A DNA stretch of 64,000 nucleotides from Azospirillum sp. TSH58 (GTDB taxonomy: Bacteria; Pseudomonadota; Alphaproteobacteria; Azospirillales; Azospirillaceae), in NCBI RefSeq assembly GCF_003119115.1, contig NZ_CP022363.1:683001-747000 (forward strand). Reading direction: 5' to 3'. Shown here in pieces: positions 45,713-53,792 of the stretch. Each line of letters begins with the position of its first letter. The stretch's first letter is position 1. A program made the position numbers and the translations under genes. The notes under the pieces are model-generated. The model was not told where the DNA came from, searched no databases, and saw nothing but the letters and a program-made list of their open reading frames with translations.

Positions 45713-47323
45713 ATGACGTTTGATAACAAGCGCCGCCGCGCGGCGCCCAAGGGCGGCAACCGCCCGAACTCGAATTTTGGCGGCAACCGCCCGAACACGA
45801 TTGTTGGCGATGTGCGCAGCGGCAAGTCCGGCGGCCCGCGTTTCCAGAAGAACCAGAACCCCAAGCCCTACGAGCGCCCGAAGGCGACCCGTCCGCCTGG
45901 CGCGCCGGTCCCCGGCCCGGTGCCGGGCAACGACGAAATCCTGTTCATCCCGCTCGGCGGCTGCTCGCGCATCGGCATGAACATGGCGCTCTACGGCCAT
46001 GCCGGAAAATGGCTGATCGTGGACGCCGGCGTCGCCTTCATGGGCGACGAGGCGCCGGGCATCGACAGCCTGATGGCCGATCCCTCCTTCATCGAGGAGC
46101 GGATGGACGAGGTGGTCGGGCTGGTCGTCACCCACGCCCACGAAGACCACATCGGCGCCATCCACCATCTGTGGCCGGGGCTGGAATGCCCGATCTACGC
46201 GACCCCCTTCGCCGCCCACGTCATCCGTGAACGGCTGAAGGAGTCCGGAGGTCTGCGCCACGCCCGCATCCGGGTGTTCGAGCCGGGTGCCTCCTTCGAG
46301 ATCGGCCCCTTCGGCATCGAGACCATCACCGTCACCCACTCGATCCCCGAGCCGGTGTCGGTGGCGATCCACACCAAGGCCGGCACCGTCCTGCACACCG
46401 GCGACTGGAAGTTCGACCCGCACCCGCTGGTCGGCCCGACCATGGACCTGGACGCGCTGAAGCGCCTGGGCGACCGCGGCGTGCTGGCGATGATGTGCGA
46501 CAGCACCAACGCCAACGTCGACGGCACCACCGGCTCCGAGGCGGACGCCCGCGCCGGCCTGATCGAGGCCTTCGCCGGGCGCAAGGGCGCCATCGCGGTG
46601 ACCGGCTTCGCGTCCAACGTCGCCCGCATGCAGGCGGTGGCGGAGGCCGCGGCGGCCCACGACCGCAAGGTGGTGCTGGTCGGCCGGTCGATGCTGCGCA
46701 TGGAGAAGGCGGCCCGCGCCAGCGGCTATCTGGAGAAGGCTCCGGAGTTCATCTCCATCATGGAAGCCTCCTGGACGCCGCGCCGGAACCTCGTGTTCCT
46801 GTGCACCGGCAGCCAGGGCGAGGAGCGGGCGGCGCTCAGCCGGCTCGCCCGCGACGGCCATCGCGAGCTGTGGCTGGAGAGCGGCGACACGGTGATCTTC
46901 TCCGCCCGCGCCATCCCCGGCAACGAGGTGGTGCTGGCCGACGTGCAGGACCATCTGAAGGCCAAGGGCGTGACGGTGGTGACTCCGGCCGACGCGCCGG
47001 TGCATGTGTCGGGCCACCCGAAGCGGGATGACCTGATCCGCATGTACGACCTGATCCGCCCGCGCTTCTCCGTGCCGGTGCACGGCACCATCGAGCATCT
47101 GGAGGCCCACGCCCGCCTTGCCCGCGCCTGCGGCGTGGAGAGGGCGCTGGTTCCGGAGGACGGCGACATCCTGCGGATCGCCCGGGAAGGCACCGCGGTG
47201 ATCGGCCATATGGAGGCCAAGCGCCTCGCCAACACCGGGCGGGAACTGATCCCCTGGACGGGCCTGCCCGTCGCCGAGGACGCCGACGCCCTGGCCGAAG
47301 CCCTGGAGTCGATGGCCGCCTGA
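45713..47323 (+). CDS. Ribonuclease J family (metallo-beta-lactamase/beta-CASP) RNA-processing enzyme
   Basis: 536 aa. A basic, Asn/Pro-rich N-terminal tail (about 70 residues: NKRRRAAPKGGNRPNSNFGG onward) precedes the MBL core, FIPLGGCSRIGMNMALYG. The metal motif HAHEDH is at 141-146 and further ligands occur in VLHTGDWKFDPHPLVGPT. The beta-CASP domain includes MMCDSTNANVDGTTGSEADA, AIAVTGFASNVARMQAV and VHVSGHPKRDDL. It ends with FSVPVHGTIEHLEAHARLAR and lacks most of the C-terminal domain of Bacillus RNase J. The family has 5'-3' exonuclease and endonuclease activity on RNA, acting in mRNA decay and rRNA maturation. Followed by a strong terminator. Confidence 0.9.
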   Translation: MTFDNKRRRAAPKGGNRPNSNFGGNRPNTIVGDVRSGKSGGPRFQKNQNPKPYERPKATRPPGAPVPGPVPGNDEILFIPLGGCSRIGMNMALYGHAGKWLIVDAGVAFMGDEAPGIDSLMADPSFIEERMDEVVGLVVTHAHEDHIGAIHHLWPGLECPIYATPFAAHVIRERLKESGGLRHARIRVFEPGASFEIGPFGIETITVTHSIPEPVSVAIHTKAGTVLHTGDWKFDPHPLVGPTMDLDALKRLGDRGVLAMMCDSTNANVDGTTGSEADARAGLIEAFAGRKGAIAVTGFASNVARMQAVAEAAAAHDRKVVLVGRSMLRMEKAARASGYLEKAPEFISIMEASWTPRRNLVFLCTGSQGEERAALSRLARDGHRELWLESGDTVIFSARAIPGNEVVLADVQDHLKAKGVTVVTPADAPVHVSGHPKRDDLIRMYDLIRPRFSVPVHGTIEHLEAHARLARACGVERALVPEDGDILRIAREGTAVIGHMEAKRLANTGRELIPWTGLPVAEDADALAEALESMAA

Positions 47324-47410
47324 CGCGGCCATCCCCTCCCTCACCGCCACGTTCCATAGGGCCACGAATCACCAGAAGGGGGACACCCGCCCTCCGTTCG
47401 CGCGCACCAG

Positions 47411-47434
47411 GGGCCGGTTCACGGCCCTGTTTTT
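47411..47434 (+). terminator. Rho-independent terminator after RNase J
   Basis: Stem GGGCCG / CGGCCC with a 5-nt loop followed by TGTTTTTTT, the most canonical intrinsic terminator in the window. It ends the RNase J transcript 88 bp after its stop and just before the next gene's ribosome binding site, so that gene may depend on read-through or on a promoter inside the terminator region. Confidence 0.9.
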
Positions 47435-47451
47435 TTCTTGGAGAGTTGCCC

Positions 47452-47781
47452 ATGGCTGGCTATCCCGCCGACCGGCTTTCCTTTCCCGACATCCTCGACC
47501 CGGTGCTGGAAGCGCCGGACGGGGACGACACCGCCCTCGACCGCGCCATCAACGAGGTGGCCGAGGCGCTGGCCGACAGCGGGACCCTAATCGTCGATGC
47601 CCTGGGCCAGGCGGCCTACGGCGTGACCGACGAGGAGGCCGTCCTCGGCCTGATCGACACCTACATCCGCGTCCTCCTGCATCTCGGCGAGGTGGAGGAG
47701 GCGGCGGACATGGGCGAGGTGATCGAGCGGATCCAGCGTTTCCAGCGCCGCCGCAAACGCCGCGGCTCGCGCGCCTCCTGA
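47452..47781 (+). CDS. Small acidic protein of unknown function
   Basis: 109 aa from ATG at 47452, with GGAGAG upstream. The sequence is acidic and helical up to residue 90 (ALDRAINEVAEALADSGTLI, EVEEAADMGEVIERI) and ends in a basic tail RFQRRRKRRGSRAS. I do not recognise a family. Acidic helices with a basic C-terminus suggest an RNA- or ribosome-associated helper, which would suit its place 128 bp after RNase J, but that is speculation. An intrinsic terminator lies directly upstream. Coding is supported by ribosome site and clean frame. Confidence 0.7.
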   Translation: MAGYPADRLSFPDILDPVLEAPDGDDTALDRAINEVAEALADSGTLIVDALGQAAYGVTDEEAVLGLIDTYIRVLLHLGEVEEAADMGEVIERIQRFQRRRKRRGSRAS

Positions 47782-47817
47782 CGCCATACTTTTCCCGGAC
47801 CGGCGGGCCTCTCTTCT

Positions 47818-48147
47818 TCAGACCGGCGGGACGGTTCCGCCGGTCAGCCAGCGGTTCGCCAGGGCGCGCAGCCGCGCGGTCTGCTGCCGCTGGCGGTGGA
47901 CGGACACGGCGTAGCCGATCCCGATGAAGCCGACGATCACCACCCAGAAGCCGAACAGGTAGCGCCAGTCCGCCCCCGCGGTCAGCAGCACCAGCAGGAC
48001 CAGCGTCACCACCCCCGCCACCACCCCGCCGATGATGCGCATCCGCAGGAAGGCGGCCTCGTCGCTCTGCTCGAAATCCTCGGCCAGTGCCTGGATTTCC
48101 AGACCGGCCTGACGGCGGGCCTCCGCCGCCGGGTTCAGCGCATCCAT
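47818..48147 (-). CDS. Small two-helix membrane protein, unknown function
   Basis: 109 aa from ATG at 48147, preceded by GGAGATC; a GTG 54 bp upstream would add a polar N-terminus and is less likely. Two hydrophobic segments are visible: IIGGVVAGVVTLVLLVLLTA (about 34-53) and YLFGFWVVIVGFIGIGYAV (about 59-77), then a basic tail VHRQRQQTARLRALANRW. The N-terminus is acidic-amphipathic (EIQALAEDFEQSDEAAF). No family recognised. It is convergent with the preceding small gene and divergent from the methyltransferase gene. Confidence 0.65.
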   Translation of the reverse strand: MDALNPAAEARRQAGLEIQALAEDFEQSDEAAFLRMRIIGGVVAGVVTLVLLVLLTAGADWRYLFGFWVVIVGFIGIGYAVSVHRQRQQTARLRALANRWLTGGTVPPV

Positions 48148-48297
48148 GCGATCTCCATTCCGTTTGTCGGGCTTTGGACCCCAGGCGCGATGATCCGTCA
48201 CATTCGCCTGCTATGAAAGGAAGAACAGGCGAAACGCGCTTCCGGCCCTCCGCGCTCACGGTGCGAGCGGGCCGCTTCAGGAGGGGAGTCTCCGACC

Positions 48298-48966
48298 ATG
48301 CAGACCGGCCCGACCAAGCAGACTGGCCCAATGATGCAGACCGGCCCAATGATGCAGACTGGCTATGTGCGCACCTACGAACGCATCGCCCCGCTCTACG
48401 ACGCGCTGGACCTCGGCTACGAGGTGATGTGGAAGCGGCGCCTGCGGCAGGGCACGTTCCGCGGCCTGTCCGGGCGCATCCTGGACGCCGGGGCGGGCAC
48501 CGGCTGCAACATCCCCTTCTATCCGGCCGGCGCCCGCGTGACCGCGGTGGACGCCAGCCCGGCCATGCTGGCCCGCGCCGCCAGGCGGGCGGACCGGTTG
48601 GGGCGGGCGGTGGAGTTCCAGGTGCTGGATCTGGCCGCCACCGGATTTCCCGACGGCCATTTCGACCATGTGGCGGCGACCTTCGTCTTCTGCGTCCTGC
48701 CGGAGGAACTCCAGGTGCCGGTGCTGCGCGAGATGCGGCGCATTCTCAAGCCGGAAGGGACGCTGCGCATCCTCGACTACACCCAGTCGGAGCGCTCGGC
48801 GGTCCGGCTGTGGATGCGCGTGGTGTCGCCCTGGCTGAGCTTCGCCTTCGGCGCCCGCTACACCGCCGGCTATGAGGCCCATCTGCCGCAGGCGGGCATG
48901 GGGGCGGTGGACAGCCGCTTCGTGATGGGCGACTGCGTGAAGCTGGTGGAGGCCCGCGCGGCCTGA
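48298..48966 (+). CDS. Class I SAM-dependent methyltransferase (UbiE/PmtA-like)
   Basis: 222 aa, ribosome site AGGAGGGGAG. The SAM-binding motif I is ILDAGAGTGCNIPFYP, motif II VTAVDASPAMLARAARRA, and post-I VEFQVLDLAATGFPDGHFDH; motif III is VLREMRRILKPEGTLRILDY. The layout resembles UbiE/COQ5 or phosphatidylethanolamine N-methyltransferases. The first 22 residues are three and a half copies of QTGPMM/QTGPTK from an 18-bp tandem repeat, after which YVRTYERIAPLYDALDLGYE is the usual start. An internal start at the native position is possible. Substrate unknown. Confidence 0.86.
   Translation: MQTGPTKQTGPMMQTGPMMQTGYVRTYERIAPLYDALDLGYEVMWKRRLRQGTFRGLSGRILDAGAGTGCNIPFYPAGARVTAVDASPAMLARAARRADRLGRAVEFQVLDLAATGFPDGHFDHVAATFVFCVLPEELQVPVLREMRRILKPEGTLRILDYTQSERSAVRLWMRVVSPWLSFAFGARYTAGYEAHLPQAGMGAVDSRFVMGDCVKLVEARAA
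48301..48363 (+). repeat. 18-bp in-frame tandem repeat at the methyltransferase N-terminus
   Basis: Units CAGACTGGCCCAATGATG (with T/C and ACCAAG variants), three copies plus a partial, encoding QTGPTK-QTGPMM-QTGPMM-QTG. In-frame, so copy change would lengthen or shorten the N-terminus only. Confidence 0.85.
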
Positions 48967-49001
48967 GCCGCCGGGCCATCGCTTAACCGGTCGACAGGCG
49001 G

Positions 49002-49967
49002 TCAGCCGGCGCGCCGCTGCTCGTGCGCCGGGCCGTCGCCGAAATGGTCGAGCGCCTGGGCGAGCGCGTCGTCGAACACCTCCGGCTTCTCGGTGAAATA
49101 GTCGAAATAGCCGTAATGACGGCGCAGCGGCAGCTCGGTCAGGGACCGGATGCGGTAGGCCGGGTCGTTCAGCGTGCCGCGCTCCATCAGTTCGATCACC
49201 CGGCGCAGCCGTGCGACCTCCGCCTTGTAGGAGTTGGCGAACCACTGGCGGATCTTCCAGTTCTCCACCTCCAGCTGGTTGCGCGGCACCGGCCCGATCC
49301 AGGAGACGGGGAAGGGGGCGGCCACCGTCACCTCGTCGAAGCCGTGCAGTTCCGACAGGATGATGCTGCGGTGGTAGGCGCCGTCGATCAGCCCGCCGGG
49401 GGCCTCCTCGAACCCATAGAGATAGAGCCAGAGGGCGCTTTCCACCGCATCGGCGGTGATGTCCTCCAGCCCGACCTCCCCGGCCATCAGGCGCCGGGCG
49501 GCGGCGTTGCCGTGAAGCAGTCCGTTGCCGGAGCGGAAGTCGTAGGTGTTGAAGACGACGCCGATCTCGGCCTCGTTCAGGGTGCGGGCGATTTCGGCCA
49601 CGGTGTCGCGGTCGCGCACCGGGGCGTACTGGCGGGCCGGCATCAGCCGCTCCAGAACCGCCGAGGGCGACAGCGGGACATCCAGCCAGCGCCGCGCATG
49701 CTCGCCCAGCACCGGGCGGAAGACGCCCTTGTGCCCGAACAGGGCGGTCTGCCAGGCCTGAAGGAGCCCGCCGGACGCCCCCGTGTGTTCGAGAAGCAGG
49801 CGGCGCACGTCCTCGCCGCGCAACCAGGCGGCCAGAACGACGATCTGCCCGGAGGTCACGGTGAACAGGTCGGGCATCCGGTCCAGGCGGTCGAGCGCCG
49901 TCAGCACGCCCGCGCCGTGCAGGTTGAACCCACCGAAGCCGCCCAGGGCGACCGCTCGTTTCTGCAT
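49002..49967 (-). CDS. Patatin-like protein with altered nucleophile motif
   Basis: 321 aa from ATG at 49967 (GGAG, 8 bases upstream). The start MQKRAVALGGFGGFNLHGAG aligns with the patatin oxyanion loop (usually GGGxxG then G.L..L), FTVTSGQIVVLAAWLRG stands where GxSxG belongs, and GLIDGAYHRS contains the D-G-A/G dyad aspartate. Patatins are serine lipases (phospholipase A or esterase). Here the elbow reads VTSGQ, so Ser is kept but both flanking Gly of the usual GTSAG are changed, which might lower or alter activity. No signal peptide. Orientation is convergent with the methyltransferase gene. A non-hydrolase member is possible. Confidence 0.7.
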   Translation of the reverse strand: MQKRAVALGGFGGFNLHGAGVLTALDRLDRMPDLFTVTSGQIVVLAAWLRGEDVRRLLLEHTGASGGLLQAWQTALFGHKGVFRPVLGEHARRWLDVPLSPSAVLERLMPARQYAPVRDRDTVAEIARTLNEAEIGVVFNTYDFRSGNGLLHGNAAARRLMAGEVGLEDITADAVESALWLYLYGFEEAPGGLIDGAYHRSIILSELHGFDEVTVAAPFPVSWIGPVPRNQLEVENWKIRQWFANSYKAEVARLRRVIELMERGTLNDPAYRIRSLTELPLRRHYGYFDYFTEKPEVFDDALAQALDHFGDGPAHEQRRAG

Positions 49968-50124
49968 GTCAAAAACTCCAACCAAAGAACAACCGGCCCG
50001 CACGGCGCCGCTGTCGCGGACCGCCGCCGGGCCAGCCCCGCGACCGCGCCAGCGCAGACAGGACTGCGAAGCGCGGCGGGGCGTTACCGCCGATGTGTCA
50101 GGGAAGAATGAGGCCCGTCCGGCG

Positions 50125-50313
50125 TCAGCCGGCGGCCCGGCCGCCATCCAGGCGGTGGGGATCGAGGTCGGCCGCCCGCCCTTTCAGAAACGCGGCCAGC
50201 CGGCCCAGCAGGGACCGGAGATGGTCGGCGCGCATCCGCGCGGCCTTGCGGCGGATGAGCTGCATGTCGCGTTCGGAGGGAAGGGCGGAAGCGAAGTGCG
50301 AAGGCGTGTTCAT
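50125..50313 (-). CDS. Very small basic protein, unknown function
   Basis: 62 aa, MNTPSHFASALPSERDMQLI onward, with an excellent ribosome site GAGGAGGT five bases before the ATG. The middle is an arginine-rich amphipathic helix (RRKAARMRADHLRSLLGRL). I do not recognise a named family; many alphaproteobacteria encode similar tiny basic proteins. The leader contains TTGTGCACTGCAACA on the minus strand, a TGCA-rich repeat just upstream of the gene (about 50381-50395), which may be a regulator site. It is downstream of the histidine kinase but with 146 bp between, so it probably has its own promoter. Confidence 0.65.
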   Translation of the reverse strand: MNTPSHFASALPSERDMQLIRRKAARMRADHLRSLLGRLAAFLKGRAADLDPHRLDGGRAAG

Positions 50314-50459
50314 AAGGGACCTCCTCAAAGGATTGAGAAGGCGTCTCCCCCTCGGGAAAGGGTTTATCGTTATGTTGCAGTGCACAATATAGGGCAGCGC
50401 CACTGCCCCGTCAAGGCTGGTCCGCTTTTTGTCCGCCGGTCGCCGGTCTCGGCGGGCGC

Positions 50460-53400
50460 TCAATCCCCGGTCTGGCTCAACGGATTGTGGTTCAGAAGGT
50501 CCTGGATGGCGCCTTGAAGCTGCCGCGGGGTGATCGGCTTGCGCACCACGCCCAGGCCGAGCGCCGCCGCGTCGCGGTCGCAGTCGGTGCCGATCTCCCC
50601 GGTCAGGATGATGGCCGGAACCGGGATTCCAACCAGAGAACGGATCTGCACGATGGCTTCGGTGCCGATCCGCCCGTTGCGCAGCCGGTAATCGGCAATG
50701 ATCAGGTCCGGGCGGCGGGTCAGTCCGCGCAGCCGGTCCAGCGCCTGCTCCGCGGAGCCGGCCACCACCACCTCGTACCCCCATTCCTGGAAGATGGTCC
50801 GCAGCCCCATCAGGACGATCACGTCGTCCTCGACCAGAACGGCCAGCTGCCCGTCGCCGGACGGGGTGGTTTCGGCTTCGGGCGAGGGAAGGGCGACGGC
50901 GGGCGCGGCGGCGCGCGGCGCCTCGATGGAAAAGACCGAGCCGTGGGCCGGTTCGGAGCGGACCGTCACCGGATGGTTCAGCAGCCGGGACAGCCTCTGC
51001 ACGATGGCCAGCCCGAGGCCGAGCCCCTGGTTGCGGTCGCGTTCCGGGTTCCCGACCTGATGGAACTCCTCGAAGACCTTGGTCTGCTGCTCCGCCGAGA
51101 TGCCGATGCCGCTGTCCTGCACGGTGATGCGGACGCTGCCGTTCGGCGCCTCGCAGGACACGCGGACATAGCCCGTCTCGGTGTAGCGGATGGCGTTCTC
51201 CACCAGATTGCGGAGCATCCGGCCGAGCAGCAGCCGGTCGCTGCGCACCGCCAGATCCGGGGCCGGTTGGACGACGCTGAATTCCAGCCCCTTGCTGGCC
51301 GCGATGGGGGCGTAGGCCGCTTCGATCTCCTCCAGCATCGGGCGCAGGGGCAGGGTGCCGATCTGCGGGGTGATGACGCCGGCGTCCAGGCGCGACACGT
51401 CCAGCAGGCTGTCCAGCAGGTTCTTCAGGGTCTCCAGCGCGCGTTCCAGCGAGGCCAGCGGGCCGCGGCCCTTGTCGGGGTCGACGTGGCGTTGCAGGAC
51501 GCCGGCGAACAGCAGGGCGGATTGCAGCGGCTGGCGCAGGTCGTGGCTGGCTGCGGCCAGGAACTTCGACTTGGAGATGTTGGCCTCGTCGGCCTTGGCC
51601 TTGGCATCGCGCAGCGCCTGCTCCATCGCCTTGCGCCCGGTGATGTCGAGATTCAATCCGCTGAGCCGGACCAGGCGCCCGCTGTCGTAGACCGGGCGTC
51701 CGATCGCCATGATCCAACGCACCCCGTCGCGCGGATGGAGGATGCGGAACTCCCCACGGTAATCGGAGCGCCGGGCCTCCAGCACGTCCCTCGTGAAGCG
51801 GCGCACCGTGTCCCGGTCCGCGGGGTGGACCAGCTCGAAGAAGCTGTCCTCGCCGGGCGTGAAGCTGTCCGGGGTGACGCCGTACAGCCGGTACATGCCG
51901 TCCGACCAGGCCAGCGTCCGGTCGCGCAGGTCGAAATCCCAGATGCCGGCTTCCGACGCGGCCAGCGCGATGGTCAGCCGCTCCTCGCTGCGGCGCAGGG
52001 CCTCCTCCAGCGCCTTGCGCTCGGTGATGTCGAGGTTCAGGCCGTTGAAATGCAGCGGCGTGCCGTCCGGACCATAGCTGACGCGTCCGATCGACGAGAC
52101 CCAGCGGACGGCGCCGCCGGGCTGGATGATGCGGTATTCCAGCCGGATGTAGGCGCGCCGTTCGGCGAGCATTTCCGTCTGGGCCTTCAGCGTGGCGATG
52201 TCGAAATCGTCGGGATGGACCACCGACCGCCAGACGGCGCTGGTCGGCTCGTGCACCGCCGGGTCCAGGCCGAAAATGCGGAAGGTTTCGTCCGACCAGT
52301 GCCCCTGGCCGTTCACCAGATTCCAGTCGAAGGAGCCCGCCATGGCCGATTCCAGAGCGAGGCTCAGCCGGTCCTTGCTCTTGCGCAGATCGTCCTCGGC
52401 CTGGCGGCGCCGGGTGATGTCGAGAAGATAGACCGACATGCCGTCCGCGCTGGGAAAGGCCCGCATCCAGAACCAGCGCCCGGTGCGCGCGCCCTGGAAC
52501 TCGGCGTCCGTGGGCATATGATCTGCCATCGCCTGATGAGCCTTGCGCCACAGCGGCGTGTCCACCAGTTCCGGAAAGGCCTCCCACAGCGACCGGCCGC
52601 GCAGATCGCGGCCCTGGGCGATCAGGGAGATCGCCTTGTCGTTCAGGGAGGTGAAGCGCCAGTCGCGATCCAGCTCGATCACGCCGTCCACCGTGCTGCC
52701 GAGCACCGCGGCCATGCGCAGCGCGTTGCTGCGCGCCATCTCGTGCGCCCGCAGGAAACGCCACAGGCTCCAGCCGGCGATCAGCCCGGCGAACAGGAAC
52801 AGCCCGGCGAAGATCAGAAGGGTGCGCCGGGCCGCCTCGTTGACCGGCTGCATCGAGCGGTCCTTGTCGAGGCTGACATGGACGTAGAGGTTGGGGACGC
52901 CGGCGGCCAGCGGCGAGACCGCGGTGACCCGCATCCGGCCATCGGGACCCGGCGCTTCGACCACACGCCGCTCACCCCGGTCCAGCATGGCCTGATAGGG
53001 CGCCATCAACGGCCGGCCGACGGTGTCCGGCGTTTCGGGCTGGTGCGCCAGGACGATGCCGGAGCGGTCGGCGATCACCACCTCCGCGTCGTCCGGCAGA
53101 TTCTTCTCGCGAAGGAACAGGTTCAGCCAGGTGGTGTCGAGGAGCACCGTCACCACCCCCGCCGGAGTGCCGTTCTCGTCCTTGTAGGCCAGGGCGAAGG
53201 GGATGGAGGGGCGGCCCGTGGTGCGGGAGGTCAGGGTGGCCCCGTTGCTCTGCTCTCCGGTGGTCAGCGCCTCCTGCCAGTAGCTGCGGTCGGCGACCGA
53301 CAGGCCGCGCGCCTGCGGTTCGGTGGAACACCAGATGGTCCCGGACCGGTTGCTGACGCTCACGGCCAGATAGGGTGGGTATTTGGCTTTGATCCGGAGA

Positions 53401-53678
53401 AGCGTGTCCTGGCAGGCCGTTGGCGACAGCCGCCCGACCCCCATTTCGGTAAGAGCAACCAATACGTGTTCAATGTCGTCGGCGATGCGCTGCTGTTCGG
53501 ATTCGACCTGGTCCAGAAGCTGCATCGAATCCACACGGATTTCCGCTTCCCGGGACTTGCGCAATTCCAGGATGCTGTGCACTTCGAAGGCGATCAGCGG
53601 TAATACAACCACAAGGAAAAGAATCGACAACCGACGCGCCGACCATCCAGGCCGCTGGTCCGGCTCGCTGGTCTTCAC
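50460..53678 (-). CDS. Hybrid histidine kinase with Cache sensor, PAS domains and receiver
   Basis: 1072 aa from GTG at 53678 (GGAG six bases before). Membrane helix near 16-37, then an extracytoplasmic dCache-type sensor (about 40-280: CSTEPQARGLSVADRSYWQE, GIVLAHQPETPDTVGRPLMA), a second helix near 290-312, three PAS domains (about 335-690; the WSDETFRIFGLDPAV type and WSDGMYRLYGVTPDS type), HisKA with phospho-His near 710 in AAASHDLRQPLQSALLF, HATPase with NAIRYTETGY and GLGLGLAIVQRLS, and a C-terminal receiver with Asp near 996 in IIADYRLRNG. The DLRQPLQ H-box is typical of a hybrid-kinase group. It senses an external ligand in the periplasm; no cognate regulator is adjacent, so signalling goes elsewhere. 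Confidence 0.93.
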   Translation of the reverse strand: MKTSEPDQRPGWSARRLSILFLVVVLPLIAFEVHSILELRKSREAEIRVDSMQLLDQVESEQQRIADDIEHVLVALTEMGVGRLSPTACQDTLLRIKAKYPPYLAVSVSNRSGTIWCSTEPQARGLSVADRSYWQEALTTGEQSNGATLTSRTTGRPSIPFALAYKDENGTPAGVVTVLLDTTWLNLFLREKNLPDDAEVVIADRSGIVLAHQPETPDTVGRPLMAPYQAMLDRGERRVVEAPGPDGRMRVTAVSPLAAGVPNLYVHVSLDKDRSMQPVNEAARRTLLIFAGLFLFAGLIAGWSLWRFLRAHEMARSNALRMAAVLGSTVDGVIELDRDWRFTSLNDKAISLIAQGRDLRGRSLWEAFPELVDTPLWRKAHQAMADHMPTDAEFQGARTGRWFWMRAFPSADGMSVYLLDITRRRQAEDDLRKSKDRLSLALESAMAGSFDWNLVNGQGHWSDETFRIFGLDPAVHEPTSAVWRSVVHPDDFDIATLKAQTEMLAERRAYIRLEYRIIQPGGAVRWVSSIGRVSYGPDGTPLHFNGLNLDITERKALEEALRRSEERLTIALAASEAGIWDFDLRDRTLAWSDGMYRLYGVTPDSFTPGEDSFFELVHPADRDTVRRFTRDVLEARRSDYRGEFRILHPRDGVRWIMAIGRPVYDSGRLVRLSGLNLDITGRKAMEQALRDAKAKADEANISKSKFLAAASHDLRQPLQSALLFAGVLQRHVDPDKGRGPLASLERALETLKNLLDSLLDVSRLDAGVITPQIGTLPLRPMLEEIEAAYAPIAASKGLEFSVVQPAPDLAVRSDRLLLGRMLRNLVENAIRYTETGYVRVSCEAPNGSVRITVQDSGIGISAEQQTKVFEEFHQVGNPERDRNQGLGLGLAIVQRLSRLLNHPVTVRSEPAHGSVFSIEAPRAAAPAVALPSPEAETTPSGDGQLAVLVEDDVIVLMGLRTIFQEWGYEVVVAGSAEQALDRLRGLTRRPDLIIADYRLRNGRIGTEAIVQIRSLVGIPVPAIILTGEIGTDCDRDAAALGLGVVRKPITPRQLQGAIQDLLNHNPLSQTGD

Positions 53679-53792
53679 CCGTATCTCCTTACTCCACCCT
53701 TCCGCGGGCAAAGATTGCCAGAATACGATGGTAATTAAAACAGGCTGTCCGTTCTATCCCGATTGCTGGCTCTCCATTTCTTGGAAAAGCTG

